Assembly (NCBI RefSeq): GCF_020034665.1
Contig: NZ_JAIQDI010000002.1
Coordinates: forward strand, 930,001-994,000
Length of the DNA stretch: 64,000 bases
Direction of reading: 5' to 3'
From: Niabella beijingensis
GTDB lineage: Bacteria > Bacteroidota > Bacteroidia > Chitinophagales > Chitinophagaceae
This document shows, one piece after another, positions 18,002-27,149 of the stretch; position 1 is the first letter of the stretch; each line of letters starts with the position of its first letter. The position numbers and the translations under genes are program-made. Below the pieces are notes generated by a model. The model did no database searches and was not told the DNA's origin. It saw nothing but the letters and a program-made list of their open reading frames with translations.

Positions 18002-19186
18002 TCAGCAGTTTTCGATCACCATAGCACTGGCCCCACCGCCGCCATTGCAGATACCTGCGGCGCCGTAGCGGGCGTTCTGTTGTTTCAGTACATGAATAAG
18101 GGTAACAATAATGCGCGCACCGCTCGCTCCCAGCGGATGGCCTATGGAAACGGCGCCGCCGTTTACATTTACCGTAGCAGGGTCAAGTTTCATACGCTTT
18201 GTATTTTCAATACCAACAACGCTGAATGCTTCATTTAATTCCCAGAAGTTAATATCCGTCATCTTTAACCCGGCTTTTTCCACCGCCCTGGGAACGGCAA
18301 GTGAAGGGGTAGTGGTAAACCATTCCGGAGCCTGTTCGGCATCGGCATAGGCCAGCACTTTTGCAACCGGGCGAAGGCCCAGGGCATCGGCTTTTTCCCT
18401 GCTCATTAAAACCAGTGCAGCAGCGCCGTCATTCATGGTACTGGCATTGGCCGCTGTAACGGTGCCCTCTTTTTTGAAAGCGGGTTTCAGTGAAGCGATC
18501 TTATCAAACTTAACATTGAACGGTTCTTCGTCTTTTGAAACGATAACCGGATCGCCTTTTTTTGAAGGGATCTCTACGGGTACCACCTCATCATTGAATT
18601 TCCCTGATTCCCAGGCGGCCTGGCTGCGATGATAGCTTTCAATGGCAAAAGCGTCCTGTTCTTCCCGGGAGATATGACATTCAGCAGCACAGAGCTCGGC
18701 AGCCATGCCCATCGCCTGTCCATCATATACATCCGTAAGTCCATCCTTTGCCAGTCCGTCAATGGCATTGATATCCCCGTACTTATTTCCCCAGCGCATT
18801 TTATCCAGGTAAAAAGGAACATTGCTCATGCTCTCCATGCCGCCTGCAACAACTATATCCGCATCACCCAGCGCTATGGATTGAACCGCGCCGGCAATGG
18901 CTTTCATACCGCTGGCACAAACCTTATTGATAGTGGTACAATTAACCTTATCCGGCAAACCGGCAAATTTTGCGGCCTGCCGGGCGGGCGCCTGTCCCAG
19001 GTTGGCCTGTAATACGGATCCCATAATGACATCATCCACCTGTCCGGCATCCACCCCCGCTTTTGCGAGTGCGTTTTTTATGGCAATAGCGCCGAGTTGT
19101 GTTGCTGTCAGCTCCTTCAGGGAGCCCCCAAAACTGCTCAGAGGGGTACGGACCGCGGCAATGATATATACTTCCTTGGGTAACAT
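18002..19186 (-). CDS. Acetyl-CoA acetyltransferase (thiolase)
   Basis: Thiolase of 394 residues that condenses two acetyl-CoA or cleaves 3-ketoacyl-CoA. The nucleophilic cysteine is in INKVCASGMKA (about residue 89), the catalytic histidine in SIGHPLGASG, and the second cysteine in GICNGGGGASAM. Sequence style and length fit a biosynthetic acetoacetyl-CoA thiolase (AtoB/ThlA). No other beta-oxidation genes are next to it. It is 6 bases upstream of the GNAT gene, so the two may share a transcript. Confidence 0.93.
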   Translation of the reverse strand: MLPKEVYIIAAVRTPLSSFGGSLKELTATQLGAIAIKNALAKAGVDAGQVDDVIMGSVLQANLGQAPARQAAKFAGLPDKVNCTTINKVCASGMKAIAGAVQSIALGDADIVVAGGMESMSNVPFYLDKMRWGNKYGDINAIDGLAKDGLTDVYDGQAMGMAAELCAAECHISREEQDAFAIESYHRSQAAWESGKFNDEVVPVEIPSKKGDPVIVSKDEEPFNVKFDKIASLKPAFKKEGTVTAANASTMNDGAAALVLMSREKADALGLRPVAKVLAYADAEQAPEWFTTTPSLAVPRAVEKAGLKMTDINFWELNEAFSVVGIENTKRMKLDPATVNVNGGAVSIGHPLGASGARIIVTLIHVLKQQNARYGAAGICNGGGGASAMVIENC

Positions 19187-19394
19187 GTTTCTTTGTTTTC
19201 AACAAATGTAGGGGATTTTTCTGTCATGATAACGGGTGTTAGTATTGCGGGTTTGAGCTACCCTGGCGATGCCATATGGGACGCGGCTATACCGGTCTGT
19301 AATGTATTCTATAAAATATAAATCCGGCCCGCCGGAGCAGCAGGTTCTTAATTTCACCGTATTTTAGCTGTTGTCCGTTTAAAAAAATTAAAGC

Positions 19395-20618
19395 ATGAAA
19401 CTTATTTTATTGAACCTGCTGCTGGTTATCGTATGTTGTTCCTGTGCCACAGCGCGCGTACCCGCGAAACCGGAACCTGCAAACCGGGAAGCCACCATCC
19501 GTACGGGTGCTGATCAAACGGAAAAATACCTCCCTTACCTGGAAGGAAAACGTGTGGGGATACTGGCAAACCCGACCACCCGGATCGGCAATAAACATCT
19601 TGTGGACAGTTTGCTGGAGCGTGGCGTGAAGATCGTAAAAGCATTTGGACCCGAGCATGGCTTCCGCGGCGATGCGGATGCCGGCGCTGCTGTAGGCGAT
19701 GCAGTGGATGCGAAAACCGGCATCCCTGTTATTTCCCTCTATGGCAAAAAAAGCAAGCCTTCAAAAGAAGACCTGGCAGATGTGGATATCATGATTTTTG
19801 ATGTACAGGATGTGGGCACCCGTTTTTATACGTATATCAATGTAATGGGGCGCATTATGGAAGCCTGTGCCGAGAATAATAAAGAGTTGCTGATCCTCGA
19901 CCGCCCCAATCCCAACGGCTACCTGGTGGATGGACCGGTGCTGGATATGCGGCTCAAATCCGGTATCGGCGCCTATCCCATCCCCATCGCCCATGGCCTT
20001 ACCATCGGTGAACTGGCACAGATGATCAATGGCGAAGGCTGGCTGCCGGGCAAAATAAAAGCAAAGATCAGGATCATTCCGGTGGCCAATTACACGCACG
20101 ATATGCCTTATGAGTTGCCGGTTGCTCCATCGCCCAACCTGAATACGCAGCAAAGCATCCTGCTGTATCCTTCGCTTTGTTTATTTGAAGGCACCATCAT
20201 CAGCCAGGGACGTGGCACCCGTTATCCCTTTACCGTACTGGGTGCGCCTGCGCTGAAAGGGAAATACGATTTCTCTTTTACTCCTGTGAGTATTAAAGGG
20301 ATGAGCGCTACGCCGCTGCATAAGGATCAGCCCTGTTACGGATTGGATCTGAGAACATATGATATGTCGGAACTGATCCGCAAACGGGAAATCAATATTC
20401 AGTGGATGATCGATCTATACAAGGCCTACCCGGCGCCGGCAAGGTTCTTTGACCGGGCACAAAGCAACCAGATGGGAGATATCAATAAGCTGGCCGGTGT
20501 ATATGACTTTAAAGAACAGATCATTGCAGGTGCCTCGGAAGCAACGATCCGCAAGAGCTGGGAGCCCGGATTGTCGCAGTACAAAGCATTGCGTAAAAAA
20601 TACCTGCTCTATCCCTGA
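19395..20618 (+). CDS. namZ: DUF1343 exo-beta-N-acetylmuramidase (NamZ-like) lipoprotein
   Basis: 407 residues with a lipoprotein signal peptide (cysteine in the VCCSC segment near residue 18), so the enzyme is probably anchored in the envelope. The DUF1343 body (about 38-405) has GILANPT, GPEHGFRGDADAG, DVQDVGTRFYTY and LDRPNPNG. NamZ of this family (GH171) removes terminal MurNAc from peptidoglycan fragments, which points to cell-wall recycling. No MurQ, NagZ or AmpG gene is next to it. Family assignment is firm; the precise substrate is inferred. Confidence 0.88.
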   Translation: MKLILLNLLLVIVCCSCATARVPAKPEPANREATIRTGADQTEKYLPYLEGKRVGILANPTTRIGNKHLVDSLLERGVKIVKAFGPEHGFRGDADAGAAVGDAVDAKTGIPVISLYGKKSKPSKEDLADVDIMIFDVQDVGTRFYTYINVMGRIMEACAENNKELLILDRPNPNGYLVDGPVLDMRLKSGIGAYPIPIAHGLTIGELAQMINGEGWLPGKIKAKIRIIPVANYTHDMPYELPVAPSPNLNTQQSILLYPSLCLFEGTIISQGRGTRYPFTVLGAPALKGKYDFSFTPVSIKGMSATPLHKDQPCYGLDLRTYDMSELIRKREINIQWMIDLYKAYPAPARFFDRAQSNQMGDINKLAGVYDFKEQIIAGASEATIRKSWEPGLSQYKALRKKYLLYP

Positions 20619-20804
20619 TCCGGTGGCGCAGCGGTAACTCGTGAGGGGAATCGCACGGGCCTGTTTGCTGATGCCTGGATTTTTTTGTGTCGCTCTGTGG
20701 TATCTGCGAAAAAACAGATACCCGGTGCTGCATTACCGGTGATCCGCTTAAAATGTTAGGCACCCCATGCACCGCAACACCGGACGCGAATGAAAAATTT
20801 TATG

Positions 20805-20812
20805 TACGTTTG
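20805..20812 (+). promoter_or_regulatory. Promoter -7 box of the DUF3822-rsmD run
   Basis: TACGTTTG is an exact TAnnTTTG match 20 bases before the GTG start of the DUF3822 gene. No clear -33 box was seen. Confidence 0.45.
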
Positions 20813-20832
20813 CTTCCCTAATAAGAAAGTAA

Positions 20833-21633
20833 GTGCAGGCAAGATTTGAAATAAACGGAACCTATTTTGTAGATGAAGCAAACAGTGTGCTTGCGGTTCA
20901 GACCGGACCGGGCTATTTTGCTTACGCGATCTGTGATGCACTGGGTGCAAAGCTGAGCACATTGAAATGGTTCAATACAACGGGGTCCGGATTGCGGGAG
21001 CTGCTGGCCGGTATCCCGGAGATCGGACATCCGTTCCAGAAAAAGATCATTGCTTTTGATTTTCCGGCGTACACGTTACTGCCCGGAGAACTGAACCAGG
21101 GTGATAACAGCGCCCTGCTGCACCTGGCCGGCGGAGACCCGCAGGATCATATTCTGAATGAATGGATAGGGAGCGATATCGCACTGAATTATTCCGTTCC
21201 TTTTACATTGCTGAATCAATGCATCCAGTATATCCCCGGAGCTTCTTACTGGCACCTTCAAAAGATCCGCATCACGGAAGCGCTGGCCGATAAAGTTGCT
21301 GCGGTTCTAGAGGTAAATATCGTGGATAACAGTTTTTCAGTGGTTGCAGTAAAAGACGGCAGCCTGATACTGGCACAGCACTATACCTACAGGGCACCGG
21401 AAGATGTATTGTTTTATCTGTTGAAGATCGCGGAAGTATACCAGTTGGCACAAACAGAGGTGCAGTTGAATGTTTCCGGCCTGGTAGATGCGGATTCCCG
21501 CCTTTATAAGATGCTGTATGATTATTTCCTCAACATCCGGCTGATGAATGCCGGCTGGACGGATGAGGCGGCTATGGATTTTCCGGCGCATTATTTTACG
21601 ACCCTAAAACAGGTGGCACTATGCGAATTATAG
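20833..21633 (+). CDS. DUF3822 family protein
   Basis: 266-residue cytosolic protein with a GTG start. DUF3822 proteins look like degenerate actin/ASKHA-fold proteins and occur in Bacteroidota directly before rsmD, as here. No catalytic motif is visible. The last 13 bases overlap the start of rsmD, so translation is probably coupled. A role alongside RsmD or in the neighbouring envelope genes is possible but unproven. Confidence 0.8.
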   Translation: MQARFEINGTYFVDEANSVLAVQTGPGYFAYAICDALGAKLSTLKWFNTTGSGLRELLAGIPEIGHPFQKKIIAFDFPAYTLLPGELNQGDNSALLHLAGGDPQDHILNEWIGSDIALNYSVPFTLLNQCIQYIPGASYWHLQKIRITEALADKVAAVLEVNIVDNSFSVVAVKDGSLILAQHYTYRAPEDVLFYLLKIAEVYQLAQTEVQLNVSGLVDADSRLYKMLYDYFLNIRLMNAGWTDEAAMDFPAHYFTTLKQVALCEL

Positions 21634-22160
21634 CCGGCATGCTGGGAGGAAGAAAGATCAACCCACCTGCTAAAATGCCCTATACAAGACCCACAACGGA
21701 TGTTGCAAAGGAAGGCCTGTTCAATGTATTACAGCACCGTATTGATTTTGAGGAGATAAAGACCCTGGACCTGTTTGGCGGAACAGGAAGCATCAGCTAT
21801 GAGCTGGCAAGCCGGGGCGCTGCAGATCTGACGATCGTAGAGAAGGACAATGCGATGTTTGATTTTATAAAGAAGACCGCAGCTGGTCTGAACATCGATA
21901 ATATAAAGTGCATCAAAATGGATGTCTTCCGGTATCTGGAGACCTGCAGCACTACCTATGATTTTATTTTTGCAGGCCCGCCTTATGCGCTTACCTCCAT
22001 TGATGAACTGCCTAAGATCATTGTCGGAAAACAACTGCTGAACCCGAACGGCTGGTTTGTGCTGGAACACACGCCCCGGAATGATTATAAGCAGTTCGAA
22101 AAATACAGCTTTGAAAAAAACTACGGCACCACTATTTTCTCTGTTTTTATCAATCAATGA
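21621..22160 (+). CDS. rsmD: 16S rRNA (guanine-966-N2)-methyltransferase with altered catalytic motif
   Basis: SAM-dependent Rossmann methyltransferase of 179 residues. Family signatures are MRIIAGMLGGRKI, RPTTDVAKEGLFNVL and the SAM loop LDLFGGTGSISYELASRGA. The catalytic (D/N)PPY motif reads GPPY (Gly119-Tyr122): codon GGC where GAC would give Asp. It overlaps DUF3822 upstream. A single base separates this from the normal motif, so it could be a sequencing error, a lineage variant or a weakened enzyme. Confidence 0.87.
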   Translation: MRIIAGMLGGRKINPPAKMPYTRPTTDVAKEGLFNVLQHRIDFEEIKTLDLFGGTGSISYELASRGAADLTIVEKDNAMFDFIKKTAAGLNIDNIKCIKMDVFRYLETCSTTYDFIFAGPPYALTSIDELPKIIVGKQLLNPNGWFVLEHTPRNDYKQFEKYSFEKNYGTTIFSVFINQ

Positions 22161-22203
22161 CCTCCCGGCAGGAGGAGGGGATGGTTGCCTCAACGGATTT
22201 TAG

Positions 22204-22211
22204 TAATTTTA
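22204..22211 (+). promoter_or_regulatory. Promoter -7 box abutting the 5-formyl-THF cyclo-ligase start
   Basis: TAATTTTA (7 of 8 TAnnTTTG positions) ends only three bases before ATG 22215, which would place the transcript start at the start codon itself. Confidence 0.4.
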
Positions 22212-22214
22212 CCA

Positions 22215-22784
22215 ATGCTAAAATCGGAAGCCAGGGCGGCCTTTCTGCAAAAACGGGCCGAAATAACCGTAAAGCAGCAAACCATATGGGATGATCTGCT
22301 GCTGATCCAGTTTCAACAACTGGCATTACCGCCTGTGCATACAGCATTCAGTTATGCGGCCATTGAGCGCCGGAAAGAGATCAGCACGGATGCGCTGCTG
22401 GGATATCTTGAATTCCGGAATCCGGGTATCGCTGTGGCCTACCCGGTCTATGACCCCGCAACTTCTCTCATGGAAGCCTTCCTGACAAATGAAACGACCG
22501 TGTTTCAGGTGAATGAATTCGGGATCAGCGAACCGCAGAACGGCACGGTAATACCGCCGCGGGAACTGGACCTTGTACTGGTGCCTCTGTTGTGCTTTGA
22601 CACGCACGGGTACCGGGTCGGATACGGAAAAGGCGTATACGACCGATACCTGAAAGAACTGCGGCCGGACGCAGCGATCATCGGATTAAGTTATTTTGAA
22701 CCGGTGGACCGGATCACAGATACCGATAAATTTGATGTACCTTTAAATTATTGTATCACGCCGCAAAGGATTTATGAGTTTTAA
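22215..22784 (+). CDS. 5-formyltetrahydrofolate cyclo-ligase
   Basis: ATP-dependent enzyme (189 residues) converting 5-formyl-THF to 5,10-methenyl-THF, returning it to the one-carbon pool. The signature near the C-terminus is LVLVPLLCFDTHGYRVGYGKGVYDRYL. The start is ATG 22215 (MLKSEARAAFLQKR); the frame extends upstream to TTG 22185, but that part would overlap a promoter-like box and lacks family sequence. The C-terminus overlaps lpxK by 11 bases. Confidence 0.9.
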   Translation: MLKSEARAAFLQKRAEITVKQQTIWDDLLLIQFQQLALPPVHTAFSYAAIERRKEISTDALLGYLEFRNPGIAVAYPVYDPATSLMEAFLTNETTVFQVNEFGISEPQNGTVIPPRELDLVLVPLLCFDTHGYRVGYGKGVYDRYLKELRPDAAIIGLSYFEPVDRITDTDKFDVPLNYCITPQRIYEF

Positions 22785-23841
22785 GAACGTCATCACAAAA
22801 AAGAACAAATTACTGGTACCCATCTCATGGCTTTATGTTGCAGGCGTTCGTATTTTCAGCTTTTTGTATGATTCCGGGTTAAAGAAAAGCACGGCTTATC
22901 CGCTTCCTGTCATTTGTGTAGGCAACCTCGCTGTTGGAGGCACCGGTAAATCCCCGATGGTGGAATACCTGGTGCGGCTGTTAAAAAAAGAATACAGGAT
23001 CGCTACAGTAAGCAGGGGATACGGCCGGAAGACCCGTGGAGTAAGGATCGCAGCCGGTAGTGATACGGCAGCAACGATCGGGGACGAGCCCATGCAGTTC
23101 CACACAAAGTTTCCCGACATAACAGTGGCGGTTGGGGAAGAACGGACCACTGCGATCGAAACACTGCTCCAGGCAGAACGGCCGGAGGTTATCCTGCTGG
23201 ACGATGCCTTTCAGCACCGGGCGGTACGGGCGGGCTTCAATATTTTACTTACGGCACATTACAACCTGTTCCCCGGGGACTATTACCTGCCCGCCGGCCA
23301 GTTAAGGGATCTGAAATCACATTATAAGAAAGCGGATTGTATCGTTGTCACCAAGTGCCCGCCGGCACTTACACCGGCAGAGGCCCGTGCGATCGAAGAA
23401 CAGATCAACCCGCTGAGGACGCAATCCGTTTTTTTTGCTGCACTGGAATACGGCAACCTGTATCCCGTTTTTGATAATAAAGCCTGGTCTTCCGAGGGGA
23501 TCCAAAGGTTGTTCCTGGTAACCGGCATTGCCAACCCCCGGCCGTTAAAAGCTGCACTGGAACTATACCGCAAGCCGATCCGTGAATTTTATTTTGACGA
23601 TCATCATGATTTCAAACAGGAAGACATCAACCGGCTGATCCGGGCCTATACGGCTTTTCCGCCGGGAACCGCTGCAGTTATTACAACAGAAAAAGACAGT
23701 ACCCGGCTGATGAAATTTAAAGAACAGCTGACCGCTGTGGCGCTTTATGCCCTGCCGGTGCAGCACCTCTTTTTATTGGACGGGAGCAAAAAATTTGATA
23801 CCTTGATCAAAGATTATATTCAAAACATTGAAAAACAATAG
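22774..23841 (+). CDS. lpxK: Tetraacyldisaccharide 4'-kinase
   Basis: Inner-membrane kinase that phosphorylates the 4' position of the lipid A disaccharide precursor. 355 residues with an N-terminal hydrophobic segment, Walker A GNLAVGGTGKSPMVEYL (about residues 50-66), and the LpxK motifs SRGYGR and LLDDAFQHR. It implies a lipopolysaccharide outer membrane. It overlaps the cyclo-ligase gene by 11 bases and is followed 8 bases later by rnr. Confidence 0.95.
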   Translation: MSFKNVITKKNKLLVPISWLYVAGVRIFSFLYDSGLKKSTAYPLPVICVGNLAVGGTGKSPMVEYLVRLLKKEYRIATVSRGYGRKTRGVRIAAGSDTAATIGDEPMQFHTKFPDITVAVGEERTTAIETLLQAERPEVILLDDAFQHRAVRAGFNILLTAHYNLFPGDYYLPAGQLRDLKSHYKKADCIVVTKCPPALTPAEARAIEEQINPLRTQSVFFAALEYGNLYPVFDNKAWSSEGIQRLFLVTGIANPRPLKAALELYRKPIREFYFDDHHDFKQEDINRLIRAYTAFPPGTAAVITTEKDSTRLMKFKEQLTAVALYALPVQHLFLLDGSKKFDTLIKDYIQNIEKQ

Positions 23842-23849
23842 GGTTTCCT

Positions 23850-25856
23850 ATGGTAAAAAAAATTAAGAAGAAAAAAAGCAAATCCTCTTCCGGTAATGAA
23901 CAATTATTGAAAGGAACACTTGAAGTAACAAAATCGGGAAGGGGGTTTGTGATCGTTCCGGGGCTGGAAGAAGATGTGATGATACGGCCGGAAGACCTGC
24001 GCAATGCCATGGACGGCGATGTGGTGCGGGTAAAGCTTACCTCCGGTTATGATGCAAAGCTGAAAGGCAAGATCATGGAAGTGGTGCAGCGCAGCCGTAC
24101 CGAGTTTATCGGCACGCTTCAGCTGAACCGGGGATTTGGTTTTGTACTGGGCGATAAAGAAAAAGGACTGCCGGATATTTATATCCCGGAAGAAGAACTG
24201 AACGGGGCGCAGAACGGACAAAAGGTAGTGGCCAAGATGCTGCAATGGGAAAAAGAAGACAAACGACCCGTGGGATCCATCGTTTCAATACTGGATGAAG
24301 CCCGCAGCGGCGATATTGCCATGAAAGAGACCCTGCTTGAAAAAGGGTTTCCGCTTTTTTTCCCGGATGAAGCCATGGAGGTGGCCAACCGTATCCCCAA
24401 TGCGATCACAAAAGAAGACCTGGCCATGCGGAAAGATATCCGCAACATCCTTACATTCACAATCGACCCGGAAGATGCCAAAGATTTTGATGATGCCATT
24501 TCCTTCCGGGTGCTCAAGAACGGCAACTATGAAGTGGGTGTCCACATCGCAGATGTGAGTCATTACGTAGTTCCGGGAACCGCACTGGATGAAGAGGCTT
24601 ATCTGCGGGCCACATCGGTTTACCTGCCAGACCGGGTGAACCCGATGCTGCCCGAACATATTTCCAATGTCCTTTGCTCATTACGGCCCGATGAAGATAA
24701 ACTTACATTCTCCGCCATCTTTCAATTGAATGAAAAAGCCGAAGTAAAACAATACTGGCTGGGAAAAACGGTGATTCGTTCCAAAAGAAGGTTTACTTAT
24801 GAGGAAGCCCAGGCGATCATTGAAACAGGACAGGGCGATCATGCCGAGGTGATTTCGATTGTGAACAAGCTTTCGCAGCGCCTGCGCCAGGGCCGTTTTG
24901 ATGAAGGGGCCATTAATTTCAATTCCACAGAAGTGCGTTTCAAACTGGATGAGAACGGCGTGCCCACGGGCATCATGCTGAAAGTAAGCAAGGAAGCCCA
25001 TCAGCTGATCGAAGAACTGATGCTGCTGGCTAACAAATATGTAGCGGAAGCCGCATCAAAAGTGAAGATCAATAATAAAACGCTGCCTTTCCCTTACCGG
25101 ATACACGATACGCCGGATGAAGAAAAACTGCTGCCCTTTGTTGCCTTTGCAAATAAGTTCGGGTACCGGTTCGATATTTCAAGTGCGGAGACGATCGCCG
25201 CATCCTTTGACAAACTATTAAAGGATATTAAAGGACGCCCCGAAGAGGCGGTACTGCAGCAACTGGGGATCCGCACCATGGCAAAAGCAAAATATACCTC
25301 CTCCAATATCGGGCATTACGGACTGGGGTTTGAGAACTACTGTCATTTTACATCACCGATACGCCGTTATCCGGATATTATGGTGCACCGGATCCTGCTG
25401 GAGATACTGGAGGATAAGGCAAAAATTGATAAGAAACTTGAGGAGAAATGCAAACACTGCAGTGAGCGGGAGCGTGCCGCCATGGAAGCGGAGCGCAGTG
25501 CCAATAAATACAAACAGGTAGAGTACATGCAGCAGTTTGTAGGGGAAGAGTTTGATGCGATCATCAGTGGAGTTTCAAAATTCGGATTCTGGGCGGAGAC
25601 GGTCGATCATCTGTGTGAAGGTATGGTAGGTATGACCAGTCTGGCAGAATATGATACCTTCAAACATTCCGAAGCGGATTATGCCATCATTGGCATGCGT
25701 ACCGGCACGCGGTTCACAATGGGTGATAAAGTGCGTATACAGGTAGTGGCCGCTAACCTGGAAAAGCGGTACCTCGATTATCATTGGGTAAAGCCTGCTG
25801 CAGCGACTGAACCGGCAAAAACGAAAATCGTAAAAAAACGAAAAAATAAAAGCTGA
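23850..25856 (+). CDS. rnr: Ribonuclease R
   Basis: Processive 3'-5' exoribonuclease of 668 residues. Order: lysine-rich N-terminus, cold-shock OB domains (about 20-170), RNB catalytic domain (about 200-540) with metal aspartates in DPEDAKDFDDAISF and the tail motif HYGLGFENYCHFTSPIRRYPD, S1 domain (about 560-640), basic C-terminus ending KKRKNKS. The basic tail helps unwind structured RNA in this family. It is last in the rsmD-lpxK run and is followed by a strong terminator. Confidence 0.96.
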   Translation: MVKKIKKKKSKSSSGNEQLLKGTLEVTKSGRGFVIVPGLEEDVMIRPEDLRNAMDGDVVRVKLTSGYDAKLKGKIMEVVQRSRTEFIGTLQLNRGFGFVLGDKEKGLPDIYIPEEELNGAQNGQKVVAKMLQWEKEDKRPVGSIVSILDEARSGDIAMKETLLEKGFPLFFPDEAMEVANRIPNAITKEDLAMRKDIRNILTFTIDPEDAKDFDDAISFRVLKNGNYEVGVHIADVSHYVVPGTALDEEAYLRATSVYLPDRVNPMLPEHISNVLCSLRPDEDKLTFSAIFQLNEKAEVKQYWLGKTVIRSKRRFTYEEAQAIIETGQGDHAEVISIVNKLSQRLRQGRFDEGAINFNSTEVRFKLDENGVPTGIMLKVSKEAHQLIEELMLLANKYVAEAASKVKINNKTLPFPYRIHDTPDEEKLLPFVAFANKFGYRFDISSAETIAASFDKLLKDIKGRPEEAVLQQLGIRTMAKAKYTSSNIGHYGLGFENYCHFTSPIRRYPDIMVHRILLEILEDKAKIDKKLEEKCKHCSERERAAMEAERSANKYKQVEYMQQFVGEEFDAIISGVSKFGFWAETVDHLCEGMVGMTSLAEYDTFKHSEADYAIIGMRTGTRFTMGDKVRIQVVAANLEKRYLDYHWVKPAAATEPAKTKIVKKRKNKS

Positions 25857-25891
25857 CGCATTCGGCTTCCGGACCATCGGACAAGCGCCTT

Positions 25892-25926
25892 AAAAAACCA
25901 TTTCAAAATGAAATGGTTTTTTCATT
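25892..25926 (+). terminator. Terminator after rnr
   Basis: Perfect 13-bp stem (25892-25904 with 25910-25922), 5-nt loop AAAAT, A-run before and T-run after, so it could also work on the minus strand. Confidence 0.85.
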
Positions 25927-26052
25927 TTGAGGTGGTTTGTGCGGTATCGAAAATGCCCCGGCCAGCCGTAATATTTTGTTTGTTAGCTGGTTGTATCAAT
26001 TGGTGAAGGGTGGAACAGATTTTGGCCGATATTCCCCATAAATACATCAATT

Positions 26053-26412
26053 ATGAATCAATACGAAATTCCCGCAATCATCGAAGATGAATTACCTGCA
26101 ATATGTCATGAGCTGGAAACCACCCGGAAATTCGGGGACGCGATCCAGATCATGCAAATCCTGTCGGCTTTTGCAAGCAGGATGCTTTCCATGCACCAGC
26201 TGCCGGTTGTAATAAAATGCATGCGGATGGTAGAGAAGATCTATGAGAAAGGCGATACCCTTGTAAAAAATGCAATTGAAAATGTTTTTGTCCTGTCCTT
26301 TTCCGGTATGCGGAATAAATGCGATACCATGGAATGGAATCTTCTTAGCGCCAAAATGCCGATCACCTTATATTCTTTATACATACAGCAACACTATAAA
26401 CCGGGAATATAA
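26053..26412 (+). CDS. Small uncharacterised helical protein (possible DUF7674)
   Basis: 119 residues, soluble, mostly helical, no signal peptide or membrane segment. The central part LSAFASRMLSMHQLPVVIKCMRMVEKIYEKGD and the following NAIENVFVLSF resemble small Bacteroidota proteins grouped as DUF7674, which I recall rather than could check. Some relatives act as immunity-like or partner proteins, but nothing here shows this. It is a single gene between the rnr terminator and a GNAT gene. Confidence 0.65.
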   Translation: MNQYEIPAIIEDELPAICHELETTRKFGDAIQIMQILSAFASRMLSMHQLPVVIKCMRMVEKIYEKGDTLVKNAIENVFVLSFSGMRNKCDTMEWNLLSAKMPITLYSLYIQQHYKPGI

Positions 26413-26475
26413 AAACGGTACCCTTTGGATCTTCCTGATCTTTAGAGCAGGATTCATCAATTTAAACCAGTTATA

Positions 26476-27072
26476 ATGGAAAATAGTAATGTTGTCGTAA
26501 GGTTAGCGACAGAAAAGGATCTTTCATTTGCCACGGCTATTGCGAATGAAATGGAGGCCTCGGCAAAAGCAAGAGGCACGGGCATCTCAAAAAGAAGTCC
26601 CGGGTTAATAAAAGAAAAGATAGTGGAAGGAAAGGCGGTTGTTGCTGTTACCGGCGATGGCAAATGGGCCGGGTTTATTTATATGGAACCATGGGCAAAC
26701 GGCTCATTCGTTTCGCACAATGGCCTCATCGTACCGCCATCATGGAGAAGAAAAGGGATCGCAACCCTTATGAAGGAAAAAATATTTGAGCTCACAAGAC
26801 TAAAATATCCAATGGCGAAGATCTTTGGAATTACCAGCACGCTGGCTACCATGAAGATCAATACGCGATTGGGGCTGTCGCCGGTTGCGTATTCGGAAAT
26901 TGTACAGGATTTGGTTTTCTGGGGTAAATGTAAAAGTTGTGTGCACTATAAAGACCTCAGGAAGGCACAGTTTAAAAATTGTTTTTGCACGGCTATGCTG
27001 TTTGATCCTGTGGCTAATGCGGCGGCGGCTGCTGTACCGGATGCATACCACCCGGTTCCGGCGGTGTGCTGA
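26476..27072 (+). CDS. GNAT family N-acetyltransferase with C-terminal cysteine cluster
   Basis: 198 residues. The GNAT fold has the acetyl-CoA motif PPSWRRKGIATLMKEKIF (about 92-109). After the fold comes CKSC (about residues 153-156) and then NCFC some 18 residues later, a CxxC...CxC pattern that could bind zinc. I recall the same tail in related Bacteroidota acetyltransferases. The substrate is unknown. It is separated from the preceding small gene by 63 bases. Confidence 0.8.
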   Translation: MENSNVVVRLATEKDLSFATAIANEMEASAKARGTGISKRSPGLIKEKIVEGKAVVAVTGDGKWAGFIYMEPWANGSFVSHNGLIVPPSWRRKGIATLMKEKIFELTRLKYPMAKIFGITSTLATMKINTRLGLSPVAYSEIVQDLVFWGKCKSCVHYKDLRKAQFKNCFCTAMLFDPVANAAAAAVPDAYHPVPAVC

Positions 27073-27137
27073 TTTCGGAAAGGCGATCGTTCCTTCATTG
27101 CGGACGCTTAAAAGCTGCTTTTTTGAAGAAGAACCAT

Positions 27138-27145
27138 TATTTTTG
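27138..27145 (+). promoter_or_regulatory. Promoter -7 box abutting the prenyl synthase start
   Basis: TATTTTTG, an exact TAnnTTTG match, ends four bases before ATG 27150. Confidence 0.45.
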
Positions 27146-27149
27146 AGCC

